Made by a program: the position numbers and the translations under genes | Notes under the pieces: model-generated | Seen by the model: the letters and a program-made list of their open reading frames with translations, nothing else | Told to the model about the DNA's origin: nothing | Databases searched by the model: none | Shown: piece by piece, positions 17,049 to 26,262 of the stretch | How positions within the stretch are numbered: the first letter of the stretch is position 1 | How the letters are laid out: the number at the start of each line of letters is the position of its first letter | Source of the DNA: Lachnospiraceae bacterium UBA7160 | GTDB taxonomy: Bacteria > Bacillota > Clostridia > Lachnospirales > Lachnospiraceae | Direction of reading: 5' to 3' | Length of the DNA stretch: 64,000 nucleotides | Assembly (NCBI GenBank): GCA_002491565.1 | Contig: DKWE01000023.1 | Coordinates: 30,179 to 94,178 of the forward strand

Positions 17049-17741
17049 ATGCTGGAAGAATTGAAAAGACAGGTGTATGAGGCGAATATGGAGCTTCCAA
17101 GACGCGGGCTCGTGACCTATACCTGGGGCAATGTCAGCGGGATTGACCGCGAAGCCGGATTGTTTGTGATTAAGCCGAGCGGAGTCGACTATGAGAAGCT
17201 GACGGCAGACGATATGGTTGTCATTGATATGGACGGCAATCGTGTCGAGGGCAAGTATAAGCCCTCGTCTGATACCGCGACCCATCTGGAGCTGTACAAG
17301 GCATTTCCGGAGCTGGGCGGTGTTGTGCACACGCACTCTCCGTGGGCGACCTCGTGGGCACAGGCGGGCAGAGACATCCCGTGCTATGGAACGACTCATG
17401 CTGACTATATGTACGGACCGATTCCGTGTGCGCGGAATCTGACTCCGGAGGAGATCGAGGAAGCATACGAGAAAAATACCGGGCTTGTGATTATCGAGAC
17501 CTTCCGCACACGCGGCATCAATCCGGTTTATGTGCCGGCAGTGCTCTGTACGAATCATGGCCCGTTTACCTGGGGCAAGGATGCGGCAGAAGCTGTGCAC
17601 AATTCGGTCGTGCTGGAAGAGGTGGCAAAGATGGCTTGCTGGACGGAGATGATCAATCCGAAGGTGCAGCCCGCTCCGGACTGTATCAAGGAGAAGCATT
17701 TCATGAGAAAGCACGGCGCAAACGCATATTACGGGCAGTAA
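17049..17741 (+). CDS. araD: L-ribulose-5-phosphate 4-epimerase (class II aldolase fold)
   Basis: 230 residues. The metal-binding and catalytic elements of the AraD/UlaF family are visible: [47 protein letters not shown] (zinc His pair), [15 protein letters not shown] and TNHGPFTWG. It converts L-ribulose-5-phosphate to D-xylulose-5-phosphate, linking arabinose or ascorbate breakdown to the pentose phosphate pathway. The transketolase subunit genes start 88 bases downstream, so the three probably act together on pentose phosphates. AAGGAGG precedes the ATG. Whether it serves arabinose (AraD) or ascorbate (UlaF) cannot be told here. Confidence 0.92.
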   Translation: MLEELKRQVYEANMELPRRGLVTYTWGNVSGIDREAGLFVIKPSGVDYEKLTADDMVVIDMDGNRVEGKYKPSSDTATHLELYKAFPELGGVVHTHSPWATSWAQAGRDIPCYGTTHADYMYGPIPCARNLTPEEIEEAYEKNTGLVIIETFRTRGINPVYVPAVLCTNHGPFTWGKDAAEAVHNSVVLEEVAKMACWTEMINPKVQPAPDCIKEKHFMRKHGANAYYGQ

Positions 17742-17829
17742 TATGAGAGATGCTGCTGTTTACCGGGTGTTCATATAGGGCATAATTAGAGCAGACAGCG
17801 GCTGATACGCAGAAAGAAAGGATCAGATT

Positions 17830-18669
17830 ATGACGACACTGGAATTACAGAAAATGGCGAACGAGGTTCGCAAGGGTATCGTGACAGCGGTACACAGCGC
17901 AAAGGCGGGGCATCCCGGTGGATCGCTTTCCGCAGCAGATGTGTTTACGTATCTGTATTTTGAAGAAATGAACGTAGATCCAAAGGATCCGAAGAATCCG
18001 GACAGAGACCGTTTCGTTCTCTCGAAGGGACATACGGCGCCTGGCTACTATTCCGCAATGGCGCACAGAGGATTTTTCCCGGTTGAGGATCTGAAGACGC
18101 TGCGTCATCTCGGCTCGCATCTGCAGGGACATCCGTGCATGCAGCACATTCCGGGTATCGATATGTCCTCCGGTTCGCTGGGCCAGGGCATTTCGGCGGC
18201 AGTTGGTATGGCGCTGGGCGGAAAGATGGCTCAGAAGGATTACCGCGTCTACACGCTGCTCGGCGACGGTGAGATCGAGGAAGGCCAGGTGTGGGAAGCC
18301 GCGATGTTTGCAGGACACAGAAAGCTGGACAACCTGGTTGTGATTGTGGATAACAACGGCCTGCAGATCGACGGAAAGATTGAGGATGTCTGCTCTCCGT
18401 ATCCGATTGACAAGAAGTTTGAGGCATTTAATTTCCATGTGATCAATGTTGCAGATGGAAATGATATGGATCAGCTGCGCGCGGCATTTGCTGAGGCGCG
18501 TGCGACGAAGGGCATGCCGACCGCTATCGTGATGAAGACAGTGAAGGGCAAGGGCGTTTCCTTCATGGAGAATCAGGCATCGTGGCACGGTGTTGCTCCG
18601 AATGATGAGCAGTACGCAGTGGCAATGGCAGACTTAGAGAAAGTGGGGGAAGCATTATGTCAGAAGTAA
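17830..18669 (+). CDS. Transketolase, N-terminal subunit
   Basis: 279 residues, covering the thiamine-diphosphate-binding half of a split transketolase. Seen: SAKAGHPGGSLSAADVFTYL, LSKGHTAPGYYSAMA, the ThDP motif GDGEIEEGQVWEAAMFAGH..LDNLVVIVDNN (in parts) and TVKGKGVSFME. Works with the C-terminal subunit, whose start codon (18657) overlaps the end of this gene by 13 bases, so translation is probably coupled. The complex moves two-carbon units between ketose and aldose phosphates in the non-oxidative pentose phosphate pathway. Confidence 0.96.
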   Translation: MTTLELQKMANEVRKGIVTAVHSAKAGHPGGSLSAADVFTYLYFEEMNVDPKDPKNPDRDRFVLSKGHTAPGYYSAMAHRGFFPVEDLKTLRHLGSHLQGHPCMQHIPGIDMSSGSLGQGISAAVGMALGGKMAQKDYRVYTLLGDGEIEEGQVWEAAMFAGHRKLDNLVVIVDNNGLQIDGKIEDVCSPYPIDKKFEAFNFHVINVADGNDMDQLRAAFAEARATKGMPTAIVMKTVKGKGVSFMENQASWHGVAPNDEQYAVAMADLEKVGEALCQK

Positions 18670-19595
18670 AGAAAATCGCGACCAGAGAAAGTTATGGCAA
18701 GGCGCTGGCCGAGCTCGGAGCAGAGCATGAGGATCTGGTAGTTCTGGACGCGGACCTCGCGGGCGCGACAAAGACCGGTACGTTCAAGAAGGCATTTCCG
18801 GAGCGTCATATCGACTGCGGTATCGCAGAGTGCAATATGATGGGTATCGCAGCAGGCCTTTCCACGACCGGCAAGGTGCCGTTTGCCAGCACCTTTGCGA
18901 TGTTTGCATCCGGCAGAGCTTACGAGCAGGTGCGCAACTCTATCGGATATCCGCATATGAATGTAAAGATCGGCGCGACCCATGCGGGCATTTCCGTCGG
19001 TGAGGACGGCGCTTCCCATCAGTGCAATGAGGACCTGGCTCTGATGCGCGGCATTCCGGGCATGGTTGTGATCAATCCGTCGGATGATATCGAGGCGCGT
19101 GCGGCAGTCCGCGCGGCGTATGAGTACGTTGGACCGGTGTATCTCCGTTTTGGCCGCCTGGCTGTTCCGGTGATCAATGATACTCCGGACTACAAGTTTG
19201 AGATCGGCAAGGGCGTGACGCTGCGAGAGGGTACGGACGTGACGATTATCGGTACTGGTCTATGTGTGAACAGCTCTCTGGAAGCAGCTGAGATGCTGGC
19301 AAAGGATGGCATTTCTGCTAAGGTGATCAATATCCATACGATCAAGCCGCTGGACGAGGAGCTGGTAGTTGCGGCAGCAAAAGCGACCGGCAAGGTAGTC
19401 ACGGTAGAAGAGCATTCTGTGATTGGCGGTCTCGGCGGAGCAGTCTGCGAGACACTCAGCGCGAAGGCTCCGACGCCGGTTCTGCGCATCGGTGTGCAGG
19501 ATGTATTCGGTGAGTCTGGATCCGCAGTGGCGCTGCTTGAAAAGTATAAGCTTGACGGCAAGGGCGTTTACGAACAGATCAAGGCGTGGCTGTAA
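18657..19595 (+). CDS. Transketolase, C-terminal subunit
   Basis: 312 residues: the pyrimidine-binding domain (RESYGKALAELGAEHEDLVVL split over 1-35; HIDCGIAECNMMGIAAGLS with the catalytic Glu; GATHAGISVGEDGASHQ) and the transketolase C-terminal domain (TIIGTGLCVNSSLEAAEML). Pairs with the preceding subunit. GGGGGAAG lies 6 bases before the ATG. A long imperfect hairpin follows at 19690-19770. Confidence 0.96.
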   Translation: MSEVKKIATRESYGKALAELGAEHEDLVVLDADLAGATKTGTFKKAFPERHIDCGIAECNMMGIAAGLSTTGKVPFASTFAMFASGRAYEQVRNSIGYPHMNVKIGATHAGISVGEDGASHQCNEDLALMRGIPGMVVINPSDDIEARAAVRAAYEYVGPVYLRFGRLAVPVINDTPDYKFEIGKGVTLREGTDVTIIGTGLCVNSSLEAAEMLAKDGISAKVINIHTIKPLDEELVVAAAKATGKVVTVEEHSVIGGLGGAVCETLSAKAPTPVLRIGVQDVFGESGSAVALLEKYKLDGKGVYEQIKAWL

Positions 19596-19689
19596 TCGGT
19601 ATTGCCAAGTGGAGCAGTTATCGATTTTGGGAGCTTTGTGTGGATAAGTAACTAGACGGTCTGCATAAGACTGCACTGATTTGTGTTGG

Positions 19690-19770
19690 AAGACTGTGAA
19701 AAAAGGCCTTTCTGTGTTTGGAATCATTGTCACTGCACAGGAAATGGTACTTCTCACAGTCTTATTTTAT
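19690..19770 (+). terminator. Long hairpin/terminator after transketolase; gap 19596-19999
   Basis: AAGACTGTGA (19690-19699) pairs perfectly with TCACAGTCTT (19754-19763), and an inner arm CCTTTCTGTG / CACAGGAAATGG extends the stem imperfectly; ATTTTATTT follows. The rest of the 404 bp gap to 19999 is AT-rich with TATA-like runs near 19815 and 19930, but I see no gene in it. Confidence 0.55.
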
Positions 19771-19999
19771 TTGTGAAAGCATTAAAATAGTTATAGAAAA
19801 TCTACACTAATTATGATATAGTATGATTGCCGTTGACTCTTTCCGGTAGGGAGGGGGTTCTTACCATTGTGTTATTGTGTGTTTTCTTAATTTTTTCGGA
19901 ATATGGGAAATAGGAGTGGACAGCAGGTAAAAAATATACTATATTAAGCATAGTATTTTGCTCGCATAGTGACAGGCGGGAGAAGAGGGAGGAAGAGGT

Positions 20000-20419
20000 A
20001 TGAACGATAGGAAGGAAGAACAGGAAATTCGTGAGGCAATTGCGGCCGGGGAGCGTGCGCTTGCCAGCCTGCAAAGAGCGTATGACCAGCTTGGCAAGGC
20101 GCGGACCTGGGGGTTGCTGGATCTGTTTGGCGGCGGCGCCCTGGTGGGAATGATGAAGCATTCCCGCATAAGCGACGCATCAGCTTGTATGGAGGATGCG
20201 AAATATGATCTTCGGATCTTTCAGAGGGAGCTGCGGGATGTAGAGCTTCCGGCGAATTTTGGAGTGGATATCGGCGGCTTCCTGACCTTTGCAGATTTTT
20301 TCTTCGACGGAGTGCTTGCGGACTATCTGGTGCAGTCGAAGATAGCGGAAGCGCGCAGGCAGGTCGGGGAGGCGATCAGCCGTGTGGAGCGGGTACTGGA
20401 CTGCCTGGAAGCGATTTAG
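20000..20419 (+). CDS. Conserved hypothetical protein, 139 aa
   Basis: Soluble protein with a helical N-terminus (EEQEIREAIAAGERALASLQ), a Gly-rich middle (GLLDLFGGGALVGMMKHSRI) resembling a short membrane-associating or loop segment, and a helical C-terminus (SKIAEARRQVGEAISRVERV). It looks like a four-helix or antiparallel helical protein. GAGGAAGAGG precedes the ATG. No signal peptide or catalytic motif seen. I have no function for it; similar small proteins seem common in Lachnospiraceae. The YccF gene follows after 104 bases. Confidence 0.75.
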   Translation: MNDRKEEQEIREAIAAGERALASLQRAYDQLGKARTWGLLDLFGGGALVGMMKHSRISDASACMEDAKYDLRIFQRELRDVELPANFGVDIGGFLTFADFFFDGVLADYLVQSKIAEARRQVGEAISRVERVLDCLEAI

Positions 20420-20523
20420 TATAGCGTTCGGATAAAAGTCTCAGCATAACACAGCGATTTGTGATTTTGCTTATATCTGTGAGAGTATGAGCGGATACCA
20501 ATTTATAAGTAGGAGGATGCAGA

Positions 20524-20883
20524 ATGGGCTGTCTGGGGAATCTTTTGTGGTTTGTGTGCGGAGGTATGATGAGCGGACTGTGCTGGGCGCTGGCAGGCTG
20601 TCTGTGGTGCATCACAGTGATTGGTGTTCCAATCGGGCTGCAGTGCTTTAAGTTTGCGTCGCTGTCCTTTTTCCCGTTTGGGAAAGAGATCCGGTACGGA
20701 GGAGGCGCAGGCTCGCTTCTGCTGAATCTGGTCTGGCTGGTCGTAACCGGGCTTCCGCTGGCGCTGGAGCACGCGCTCTGGGGGTTGCTCCTGTGCGTCA
20801 CGGTGATCGGTATCCCATTCGGACTGCAGCATTTCAAGCTGGCAAAGCTTGCCCTGATGCCATTTGGCTCTGCCGTATTATGA
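20524..20883 (+). CDS. YccF domain membrane protein
   Basis: 119 residues with two near-identical internal halves, each with a hydrophobic segment and the YccF signature ITVIGVPIGLQCFKFASLSFFPFG and VTVIGIPFGLQHFKLAKLAL. The family consists of small inner-membrane proteins of unknown role, sometimes linked to polymer or envelope processes. TAGGAGG lies 7 bases before the ATG. Expected to span the membrane about four times. Confidence 0.85.
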   Translation: MGCLGNLLWFVCGGMMSGLCWALAGCLWCITVIGVPIGLQCFKFASLSFFPFGKEIRYGGGAGSLLLNLVWLVVTGLPLALEHALWGLLLCVTVIGIPFGLQHFKLAKLALMPFGSAVL

Positions 20884-21003
20884 CAGATGCTTATCGCTTA
20901 GTTCGTGTACGGTATCATTCCTGTTCAGGCAGAACTCCTTTGCCGGATTTTCCATCGGACTGTGTTAGCTTCGATCGACGATGCCGCTGCATCGCCTCAT
21001 TCA

Positions 21004-21054
21004 GCTGCCTTGCCGATGAAAAATCATGCTGCGGAGTTCTGCCAGATATAAACG
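21004..21054 (+). repeat. Dispersed ~48 bp repeat, copy A
   Basis: Core TTGCCGATGAAAAATCATGC followed by TGCGGAGTTCTGCCAGATAT and AAACG. Related copies lie at 33943-33990 (B), 43880-43915 (C) and 36775-36816 on the minus strand (D). This one lies in the 263 bp gap between the convergent YccF and kinase genes, where I see no other feature. Confidence 0.75.
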
Positions 21055-21146
21055 CGGCATCGGGGATTCTGTTATTGACAGCTGAATTGCAGTTTTGGAC
21101 AGGCGGTATAGATTCCACATCTGCCGGGATGGCGACAGGGAACATA

Positions 21147-22220
21147 TTAAGCTTTCCGCGAAAGCGTGAAGACGAACTCCGTACCGGCGCCCACGGTGCT
21201 GATGACATTGATATTCTGGTGGTGTGCCAGAATGATTTCCTTGACGATAGACAGACCGAGACCGGTTCCTTTCTTATCGCGGCCGCGGGAGATGTCTGTT
21301 TTGTAAAAGCGGTCCCAGATCTTGTCCAGATTTTCTTTCGGGATTCCTTCACCGAAATCCTTGACGGAGACGTAGACCAGTTGCTTGCGTATGGTGACGC
21401 TGATCAGGATCTCCTTTCCAGGGTAGCTGAACTTGATTGCGTTGTCCAGAAGATTGTAGATCACCTGCTGAATGCGTCCCATATCAGCGAAGACTATGGC
21501 AGGCTTCGGCGGGAAAGCGGTCTGGATGACCAGATTTTTTTTCTGGCAGATGCCTTCAAAGGTGTCGATGGTCTGCCGGATGATGTCAGAAATGTCGAAT
21601 TCCGTCATCTCCAGATAGACCCCGTTGTCGTCGAAGCTGTTCAGGAGCAGGAGCCCTTCAGTCAGCTTGTTCAGCCGTTCCGTCTCGCTGAGGACAATCC
21701 GCAGGTAGCGTTCCTGCAGCTCTGGGGGAATTGTGCCGTCCAGCATAGCTTCCACATACCCCTTGATTGAGGTCAGCGGGGAGCGGAAATCGTGAGAGAC
21801 ATTGGATATAAACTTCCGCTGATATTCAGTGGAGCTGTCTGCAGCGTCAGCCAGGTACTTCAGGGCCGCGGTCAGGCGGCCCAGCTCATCATCGTTATTG
21901 TAGTAAAACTGAGGATGTGAGGCACCCTCCATGTAGTGTGCCGCAGCCTCCGAAATCCGGTTCATTGGCCGGTAGAGCTTCAGGTAGAAGATGAGAACCG
22001 GGAATAGAGAGACCAGAAAGACTACTGCGATCAGAAGATAGCAGGTATTCTGGATCGCAACGGCCTGCCCGCGCAGATAGCCCCGGTAGTTTGCATCCTC
22101 CGACAGCTCGAACAGATAATTCCGCAGCAGCCTCGGGACGATCCAGAGAACCAGGGTAAAGCTGACCAACAAGAAGATCAGGTAGGCGGCGAGTACCTTA
22201 TTCAATAATTTATGTTTCAT
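21147..22220 (-). CDS. HAMP-domain sensor histidine kinase
   Basis: 357 residues from the ATG at 22220 (GAAGG 8 bases upstream). Two transmembrane helices (about 8-32 and 59-82) flank a very short outer loop of about 25 residues. HAMP is about 82-135, the H-box FISNVSHDFRSPLTSIKGYV carries H143, the N-box is VIYNLLDNAIKFSY, and the ATP site is DFGEGIPKENLDKIWDRF plus GTGLGLSIVKEI. The regulator gene at 22367-23068 lies just upstream in the same operon. The tiny outer loop suggests sensing within or at the membrane. Confidence 0.94.
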   Translation of the reverse strand: MKHKLLNKVLAAYLIFLLVSFTLVLWIVPRLLRNYLFELSEDANYRGYLRGQAVAIQNTCYLLIAVVFLVSLFPVLIFYLKLYRPMNRISEAAAHYMEGASHPQFYYNNDDELGRLTAALKYLADAADSSTEYQRKFISNVSHDFRSPLTSIKGYVEAMLDGTIPPELQERYLRIVLSETERLNKLTEGLLLLNSFDDNGVYLEMTEFDISDIIRQTIDTFEGICQKKNLVIQTAFPPKPAIVFADMGRIQQVIYNLLDNAIKFSYPGKEILISVTIRKQLVYVSVKDFGEGIPKENLDKIWDRFYKTDISRGRDKKGTGLGLSIVKEIILAHHQNINVISTVGAGTEFVFTLSRKA

Positions 22221-22366
22221 AATCGTACCTTCAGTTCTTTCCTTCCCATTTCCGTGACACTGTTTACACAACTATAAATGAGCAAATATAAACGATTGTC
22301 CAATAGATTCCGTGCTGCGCGGACAATGTCAATCTCTCACTTCATATAGTTTTTTCAACTATGTCT

Positions 22367-23068
22367 TTAGTTTTTCACTTCAAACTTATACCCGATCCCC
22401 CATACCGTCGAAATCGCCCATTTTTTGTGGTCCTTGATCTTTTCGCGCAGCCGCTTGATGTGGACGTCGACGGTCCGGGTATCACCGATGTATTCATAGC
22501 CCCAGATGTGGTCCAGCAGCTGCTCGCGCGTGAAGACCTGGTTTGGGGAGGAGGCAAGAAAATACAGAAGTTCCAGCTCCTTGGGCGGCATTTCCACATT
22601 TTTGCCCTTGTAGGTCACAGAGTAATTCGTCAGATTGATGGTCAGGTCCGGATATTCCACGTATTTTCCGGAGGGCTTCGGCTGTGCGGTGCCGCCCTGA
22701 GCGTAGCGCCGCAGTACAGCCTTGACCCGCGCGACGAGTTCCTTTGAGTCAAACGGTTTGATGATATAGTCGTCTGCGCCAAGCTCCAGTCCGAGCACCT
22801 TGTCGAAAATCTCCCCCTTCGCCGAGAGCATGATGATCGGGACATTGGACTGCTGGCGGATCTCGCGGCAGACCTGATAGCCGTCGATCCCCGGCAGCAT
22901 CAGGTCAAGCAGGATCAGATTCGGCGCAAACTGCCGGAATTGGCGCAGAGCCTCCTCCCCATCATGTACGATTCTGGTATCATAAAATTCCTTCGCCAGA
23001 TAGAGCGAAATCAGTTCTGAAATATTTTCGTCATCATCAACAATCAGAATTTTCTGCCGTGTGACCAT
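22367..23068 (-). CDS. OmpR/PhoB-family response regulator
   Basis: 233 residues. The receiver has acidic pocket IVDDDE, phospho-acceptor D55 in LILLDLMLPGIDG, and Lys in IIKPFDSKEL. The winged helix is at about 135-230 (FTREQLLDHIWGYEYIGDTR, VDVHIKRLREKI). It should be the partner of the kinase at 21147, 146 bases downstream. Its start has AAGGAGG and lies 11 bases after the mutS2 stop, so the three genes look like one operon. Target genes unknown. Confidence 0.95.
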   Translation of the reverse strand: MVTRQKILIVDDDENISELISLYLAKEFYDTRIVHDGEEALRQFRQFAPNLILLDLMLPGIDGYQVCREIRQQSNVPIIMLSAKGEIFDKVLGLELGADDYIIKPFDSKELVARVKAVLRRYAQGGTAQPKPSGKYVEYPDLTINLTNYSVTYKGKNVEMPPKELELLYFLASSPNQVFTREQLLDHIWGYEYIGDTRTVDVHIKRLREKIKDHKKWAISTVWGIGYKFEVKN

Positions 23069-23079
23069 AAGCTTCCTCC

Positions 23080-25473
23080 TTATTTAAACTCCACAATGGT
23101 GACGCCTGCGTCACCCTCTCCATATTCTCCGAGGCGGTAGGAGGCGACATGCTTCTGGCGGCGGAGATACTGGTGAACAGCTTTGCGCAGCGCGCCGGTG
23201 CCCTTGCCATGGACGATACGCACCGGGGAAAGGTGTGCAATGTATGCGTCATCCAGATACTTGTCCAGTTCCACGATCGCCTCATCCGTCGTCATCCCGA
23301 GCAGGTTCAGCTCGGCGCTGATGCCGGAGGACTTTGCCATTTTGATCTTGCTGCTGCCGGAAACCTTCGCGGACGGTCCTTTGCTGTACGCGGGAAGCTC
23401 GTCCTCCAGCTTTTCCAGATCCTTCAGGTTGACCTGTGAGCGCAGAATGCCCATCTGAACGAACAGGTTGCCTTTCGCATCCGGCAGTGTGCTGACTGTG
23501 CCGCGCAGATTCATGCTGAGCACCTTTACACTGTCACCGACGCGCAGATCTTTGGCTGTAAGCTCCTTTTTCGGCTTTTTATCGGCTTTGAGGCCGTTGT
23601 CTTTCTGCAGCCCGGACATCTTTTCGCGCAGCTTCGCGCGCTCCCTTTCCATTTCCTTCGCGGAGCCCGCTGCGCTTCCAAGCTTATTGTACTTTCGGAT
23701 TGTCTCATCCGCAAAGTCTTTTGCATCGCGCAGAATCGCCTGAGCCTCCTCACGTGCTTTGCGCATAATGTCGTCGCGGCTTGACTCCAGCCGGTCTTCT
23801 TTGCGCTCCAGCCGCTTTTTCAGCTCTTCGATTTCCAGCTTGTAGCGATTGACCTCGTCCCGCTCGCGCTCGATGAGGACACGGCTTGATTCGAGGTCGG
23901 AAATCACATCTTCGAAATTTTCATCCTCCTGAGTCAGGTGTTCCTTTGCTTCTTCGATCACATATTGCGGCAGTCCAAGCTTCTCGGAAATGGCAAAGGC
24001 GTTACTCTTGCCGGGCACGCCGATGAGCAGCCGGTAGGTCGGGCGCAGTGTTTCCACATTGAATTCGCAGCAGCCGTTTTCTACGCCTGGCGTTGAGAGC
24101 GCGAATACCTTCAGTTCACTGTAATGCGTGGTTGCAATCGTGCGCACCTTGCGGCGGTGCAGGTTGGATAGAATCGCGATGGCGAGCGCCGCGCCCTCGG
24201 TCGGATCGGTTCCCGCGCCCAGCTCGTCGAACAACACGAGCGAGTTGATGTCCGCCTGATCCCAGAAGGAAACGATATTCGTCATGTGGGAGGAGAAGGT
24301 ACTCAGGCTCTGTTCGATGCTCTGCTCATCGCCGATATCGGCATAGACCTCGTCGAAAACAGCGAGCTCGGAGTGGTCAAAGGCCGGGATATGAAGTCCT
24401 GCCTGTCCGAGCAGGGTAAACAGTCCGACCGTTTTAAGGGAAACTGTTTTGCCGCCGGTGTTCGGTCCGGAGATGACGAGCATGGTGAAATCATCACCGA
24501 TGCGGATGTCAACCGGGACGACTGCTTTCGGATTCAAAAGCGGGTGACGGCCCTTCTTGATGCGGATGCGCCCCTCGGTGTTGAACTCCGGCTCTGAACC
24601 GTTGTAGGAGAGGGAAAGCTTCGCGCGTGCAAAAATAAAGTCCAGCTCTGTCAGAAGCGAGATGTTGTCATTGATCGCGTCGGACTGCTCCGCGACGAGG
24701 CTGCTCAGGGTGGCGAGGACCGCCTCGATTTCTTTTACTTCCCGCAGCTCAAGCTCCCGCAGGTCGTTGTTGAGCTTTACCACGGACATCGGTTCGATGA
24801 AAAGCGTGGACCCGGTCGAGGACTGGTCATGGATCATGCCTGGCACCTGGCTCCGGTATTCAGATTTGACCGGGATGCAGAAGCGGCCGTTTCGCTGCGT
24901 GATGACGGCATCCTGCAGGTAAGTGCGGGTCGAGCCGTTGACGAAGGAATTGAGCTGTGTCCGGATGCGGTCGTTCGTCTGGTGCATCAGGCGGCGCACT
25001 TGCTTCAGCCCCGGACTTGCGTCGTCCGCGATTTCCTCCTCGGAAAGAATGCAGCGGTTGATCTCATGGCAGAGCGGGCCAAGCGGCTGTAGACCGGAAA
25101 ACATCTGCTCCAGAGAGTCTTCCGCGAACTCATCCGGATTGTTGGATGCGCTGCGGGACCACGATTTGACACGTCCGGTGACTTCGAGTACCTTGCAGAC
25201 GCGCAGCAACTCTTCGATATTCAGGGAGCTTCCGATCTCAAGACGGCGGAGGGAACCCCGGATGTCGGTCAGGCCGGAGAAGGAGATATTCCCCTTGCGC
25301 AAAAGGCGGCTTGTGGCATCGGTCGTTTCGGTCTGCATGCGGCGGATCTCCGGCAGGTCTGAAGACGGCAGGAGATTCCGGCACAGCTCCTTGCCGGGCT
25401 GTGAGCCGGCATGCTCTGTGAGTTTTTGAATAATTTTAGGATATTCTAATACATGTAATGCTTTTTCGTTCAT
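23080..25473 (-). CDS. mutS2: MutS2 ATPase/endonuclease
   Basis: 797 residues. MutS-like core and clamp helices, ATPase domain with Walker A VISGPNTGGKTVSLKTVGLF and Walker B LVLFDELGAGTDPTEG, a charged coiled-coil linker (about 510-640), a KOW-like part (VLSMNLRGTVSTLP), and a C-terminal Smr nuclease domain with the motif VRIVHGKGTGALRKAVHQYL. In Bacillota MutS2 acts on recombination intermediates and, as shown in Bacillus, splits collided ribosomes. The start has GAGG 6 bases upstream. Co-transcription with a two-component system is not something I know as a standard arrangement. Confidence 0.97.
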   Translation of the reverse strand: MNEKALHVLEYPKIIQKLTEHAGSQPGKELCRNLLPSSDLPEIRRMQTETTDATSRLLRKGNISFSGLTDIRGSLRRLEIGSSLNIEELLRVCKVLEVTGRVKSWSRSASNNPDEFAEDSLEQMFSGLQPLGPLCHEINRCILSEEEIADDASPGLKQVRRLMHQTNDRIRTQLNSFVNGSTRTYLQDAVITQRNGRFCIPVKSEYRSQVPGMIHDQSSTGSTLFIEPMSVVKLNNDLRELELREVKEIEAVLATLSSLVAEQSDAINDNISLLTELDFIFARAKLSLSYNGSEPEFNTEGRIRIKKGRHPLLNPKAVVPVDIRIGDDFTMLVISGPNTGGKTVSLKTVGLFTLLGQAGLHIPAFDHSELAVFDEVYADIGDEQSIEQSLSTFSSHMTNIVSFWDQADINSLVLFDELGAGTDPTEGAALAIAILSNLHRRKVRTIATTHYSELKVFALSTPGVENGCCEFNVETLRPTYRLLIGVPGKSNAFAISEKLGLPQYVIEEAKEHLTQEDENFEDVISDLESSRVLIERERDEVNRYKLEIEELKKRLERKEDRLESSRDDIMRKAREEAQAILRDAKDFADETIRKYNKLGSAAGSAKEMERERAKLREKMSGLQKDNGLKADKKPKKELTAKDLRVGDSVKVLSMNLRGTVSTLPDAKGNLFVQMGILRSQVNLKDLEKLEDELPAYSKGPSAKVSGSSKIKMAKSSGISAELNLLGMTTDEAIVELDKYLDDAYIAHLSPVRIVHGKGTGALRKAVHQYLRRQKHVASYRLGEYGEGDAGVTIVEFK

Positions 25474-25681
25474 AATTACCTCGCAAAGTGGTAGAATAAT
25501 TTATGACTGATCGGTAGCCGCAGTGCTGGCCATAAGCGGTATCTGTGGGTAGATACAAAGACATATGGAAGCATTGCGGGATAGTGGAGTGTGGCTCACA
25601 GGTAATACCAGCTCCAGGGCTATTGTAACGCAAAAAGAGGGTTTTGGCAACGACTGTAATGAACAGTTCCAGTGAGAAAAA

Positions 25682-25717
25682 CGCCCGGATGTCGGGATGC
25701 TTTCGGACATCTGGGCG
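25682..25717. terminator. Strong bidirectional terminator
   Basis: CGCCCGGATGTC (25682-25693) and GACATCTGGGCG (25706-25717) form a 12-pair stem with one mismatch-like A/G position, flanked by AAAAA and TATTTTC. It should end the XRE gene transcript (minus strand). The rest of the gap 25474-25681 shows no gene. Confidence 0.8.
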
Positions 25718-25750
25718 TATTTTCTGTAGGTGTTAACGGGAGCATAGCGG

Positions 25751-26086
25751 TTAGCAGCCCGGTGTCTGGAGACAGTCTTTGAGCAGCAGATCGATCAAAT
25801 TGCGGCGATAGGAGGAGAGCCTTCGGTACATCTGGATATGTGCCAGCTCTTCCTGCGTCAGGTAGGTGTCCGTTACGTAGTCATTTTTGCGAGGGTTTTC
25901 CGTATTGCCGACGAGATAGTCGATCGAAGTGTTGAACAAGGCAGACATGGCTTTCAGGGATTGAATATCTGGCTCAGAAAGACCGTTTTCGTATTTGTGC
26001 ACAGCCTGCTGCGTAACATTCAGAAGATCAGCAAGATTTTGCTGTGTCATTCCCCTTTTTGTACGAAGTAGTTTGATATTGTTCAT
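25751..26086 (-). CDS. XRE-family transcriptional regulator
   Basis: 111 residues from the ATG at 26086, which has a perfect AAGGAGG five bases upstream; a longer frame to 26233 is ignored. N-terminal Cro/C1 helix-turn-helix (about 1-62): KLLRTKRGMTQQNLADLLNV then TQQAVHKYENGLSEPDIQSL. The C-terminal tail (YLTQEELAHIQMYRRLSSYR) is helical and probably makes a dimer. A perfect palindrome (26097-26115) overlapping its ribosome site suggests self-repression. A single-gene unit ended by the hairpin at 25682-25717. Other targets are unknown. Confidence 0.92.
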   Translation of the reverse strand: MNNIKLLRTKRGMTQQNLADLLNVTQQAVHKYENGLSEPDIQSLKAMSALFNTSIDYLVGNTENPRKNDYVTDTYLTQEELAHIQMYRRLSSYRRNLIDLLLKDCLQTPGC

Positions 26087-26096
26087 GGCAACCTCC

Positions 26097-26115
26097 TTAC
26101 AATCATTCATTGTAA
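26097..26115. promoter_or_regulatory. Palindromic operator of the XRE gene
   Basis: TTACAAT, 5-base spacer, ATTGTAA: a perfect 7 bp inverted repeat. It overlaps the ribosome site by two bases and ends 11 bases before the start codon, a position suited to autorepression. Confidence 0.65.
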
Positions 26116-26262
26116 AGGGGATTATTCCAAGAAATAGCCCAGAATATTGTGCCAAATACGACTTTCCGTTGTTAATAGAAGGAAAATGCCCATAGATACC
26201 CTGGGGTGGACAACCCTGTAGGTCCTTCCCCAAGGCACTATGAGCTGGGAGATGCTGAGTAA

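Noticed and set aside
16287..17714. Minus-strand open frame of 475 codons over the permease end and the epimerase gene
   Set aside because: It spans two well-supported plus-strand genes and their spacer; its composition (His, Arg, Ile) is that of a complement artefact.
20793..21770. 325-codon plus-strand frame over the kinase gene
   Set aside because: It is antisense to a clear histidine kinase with all motifs, and begins inside the YccF gene.
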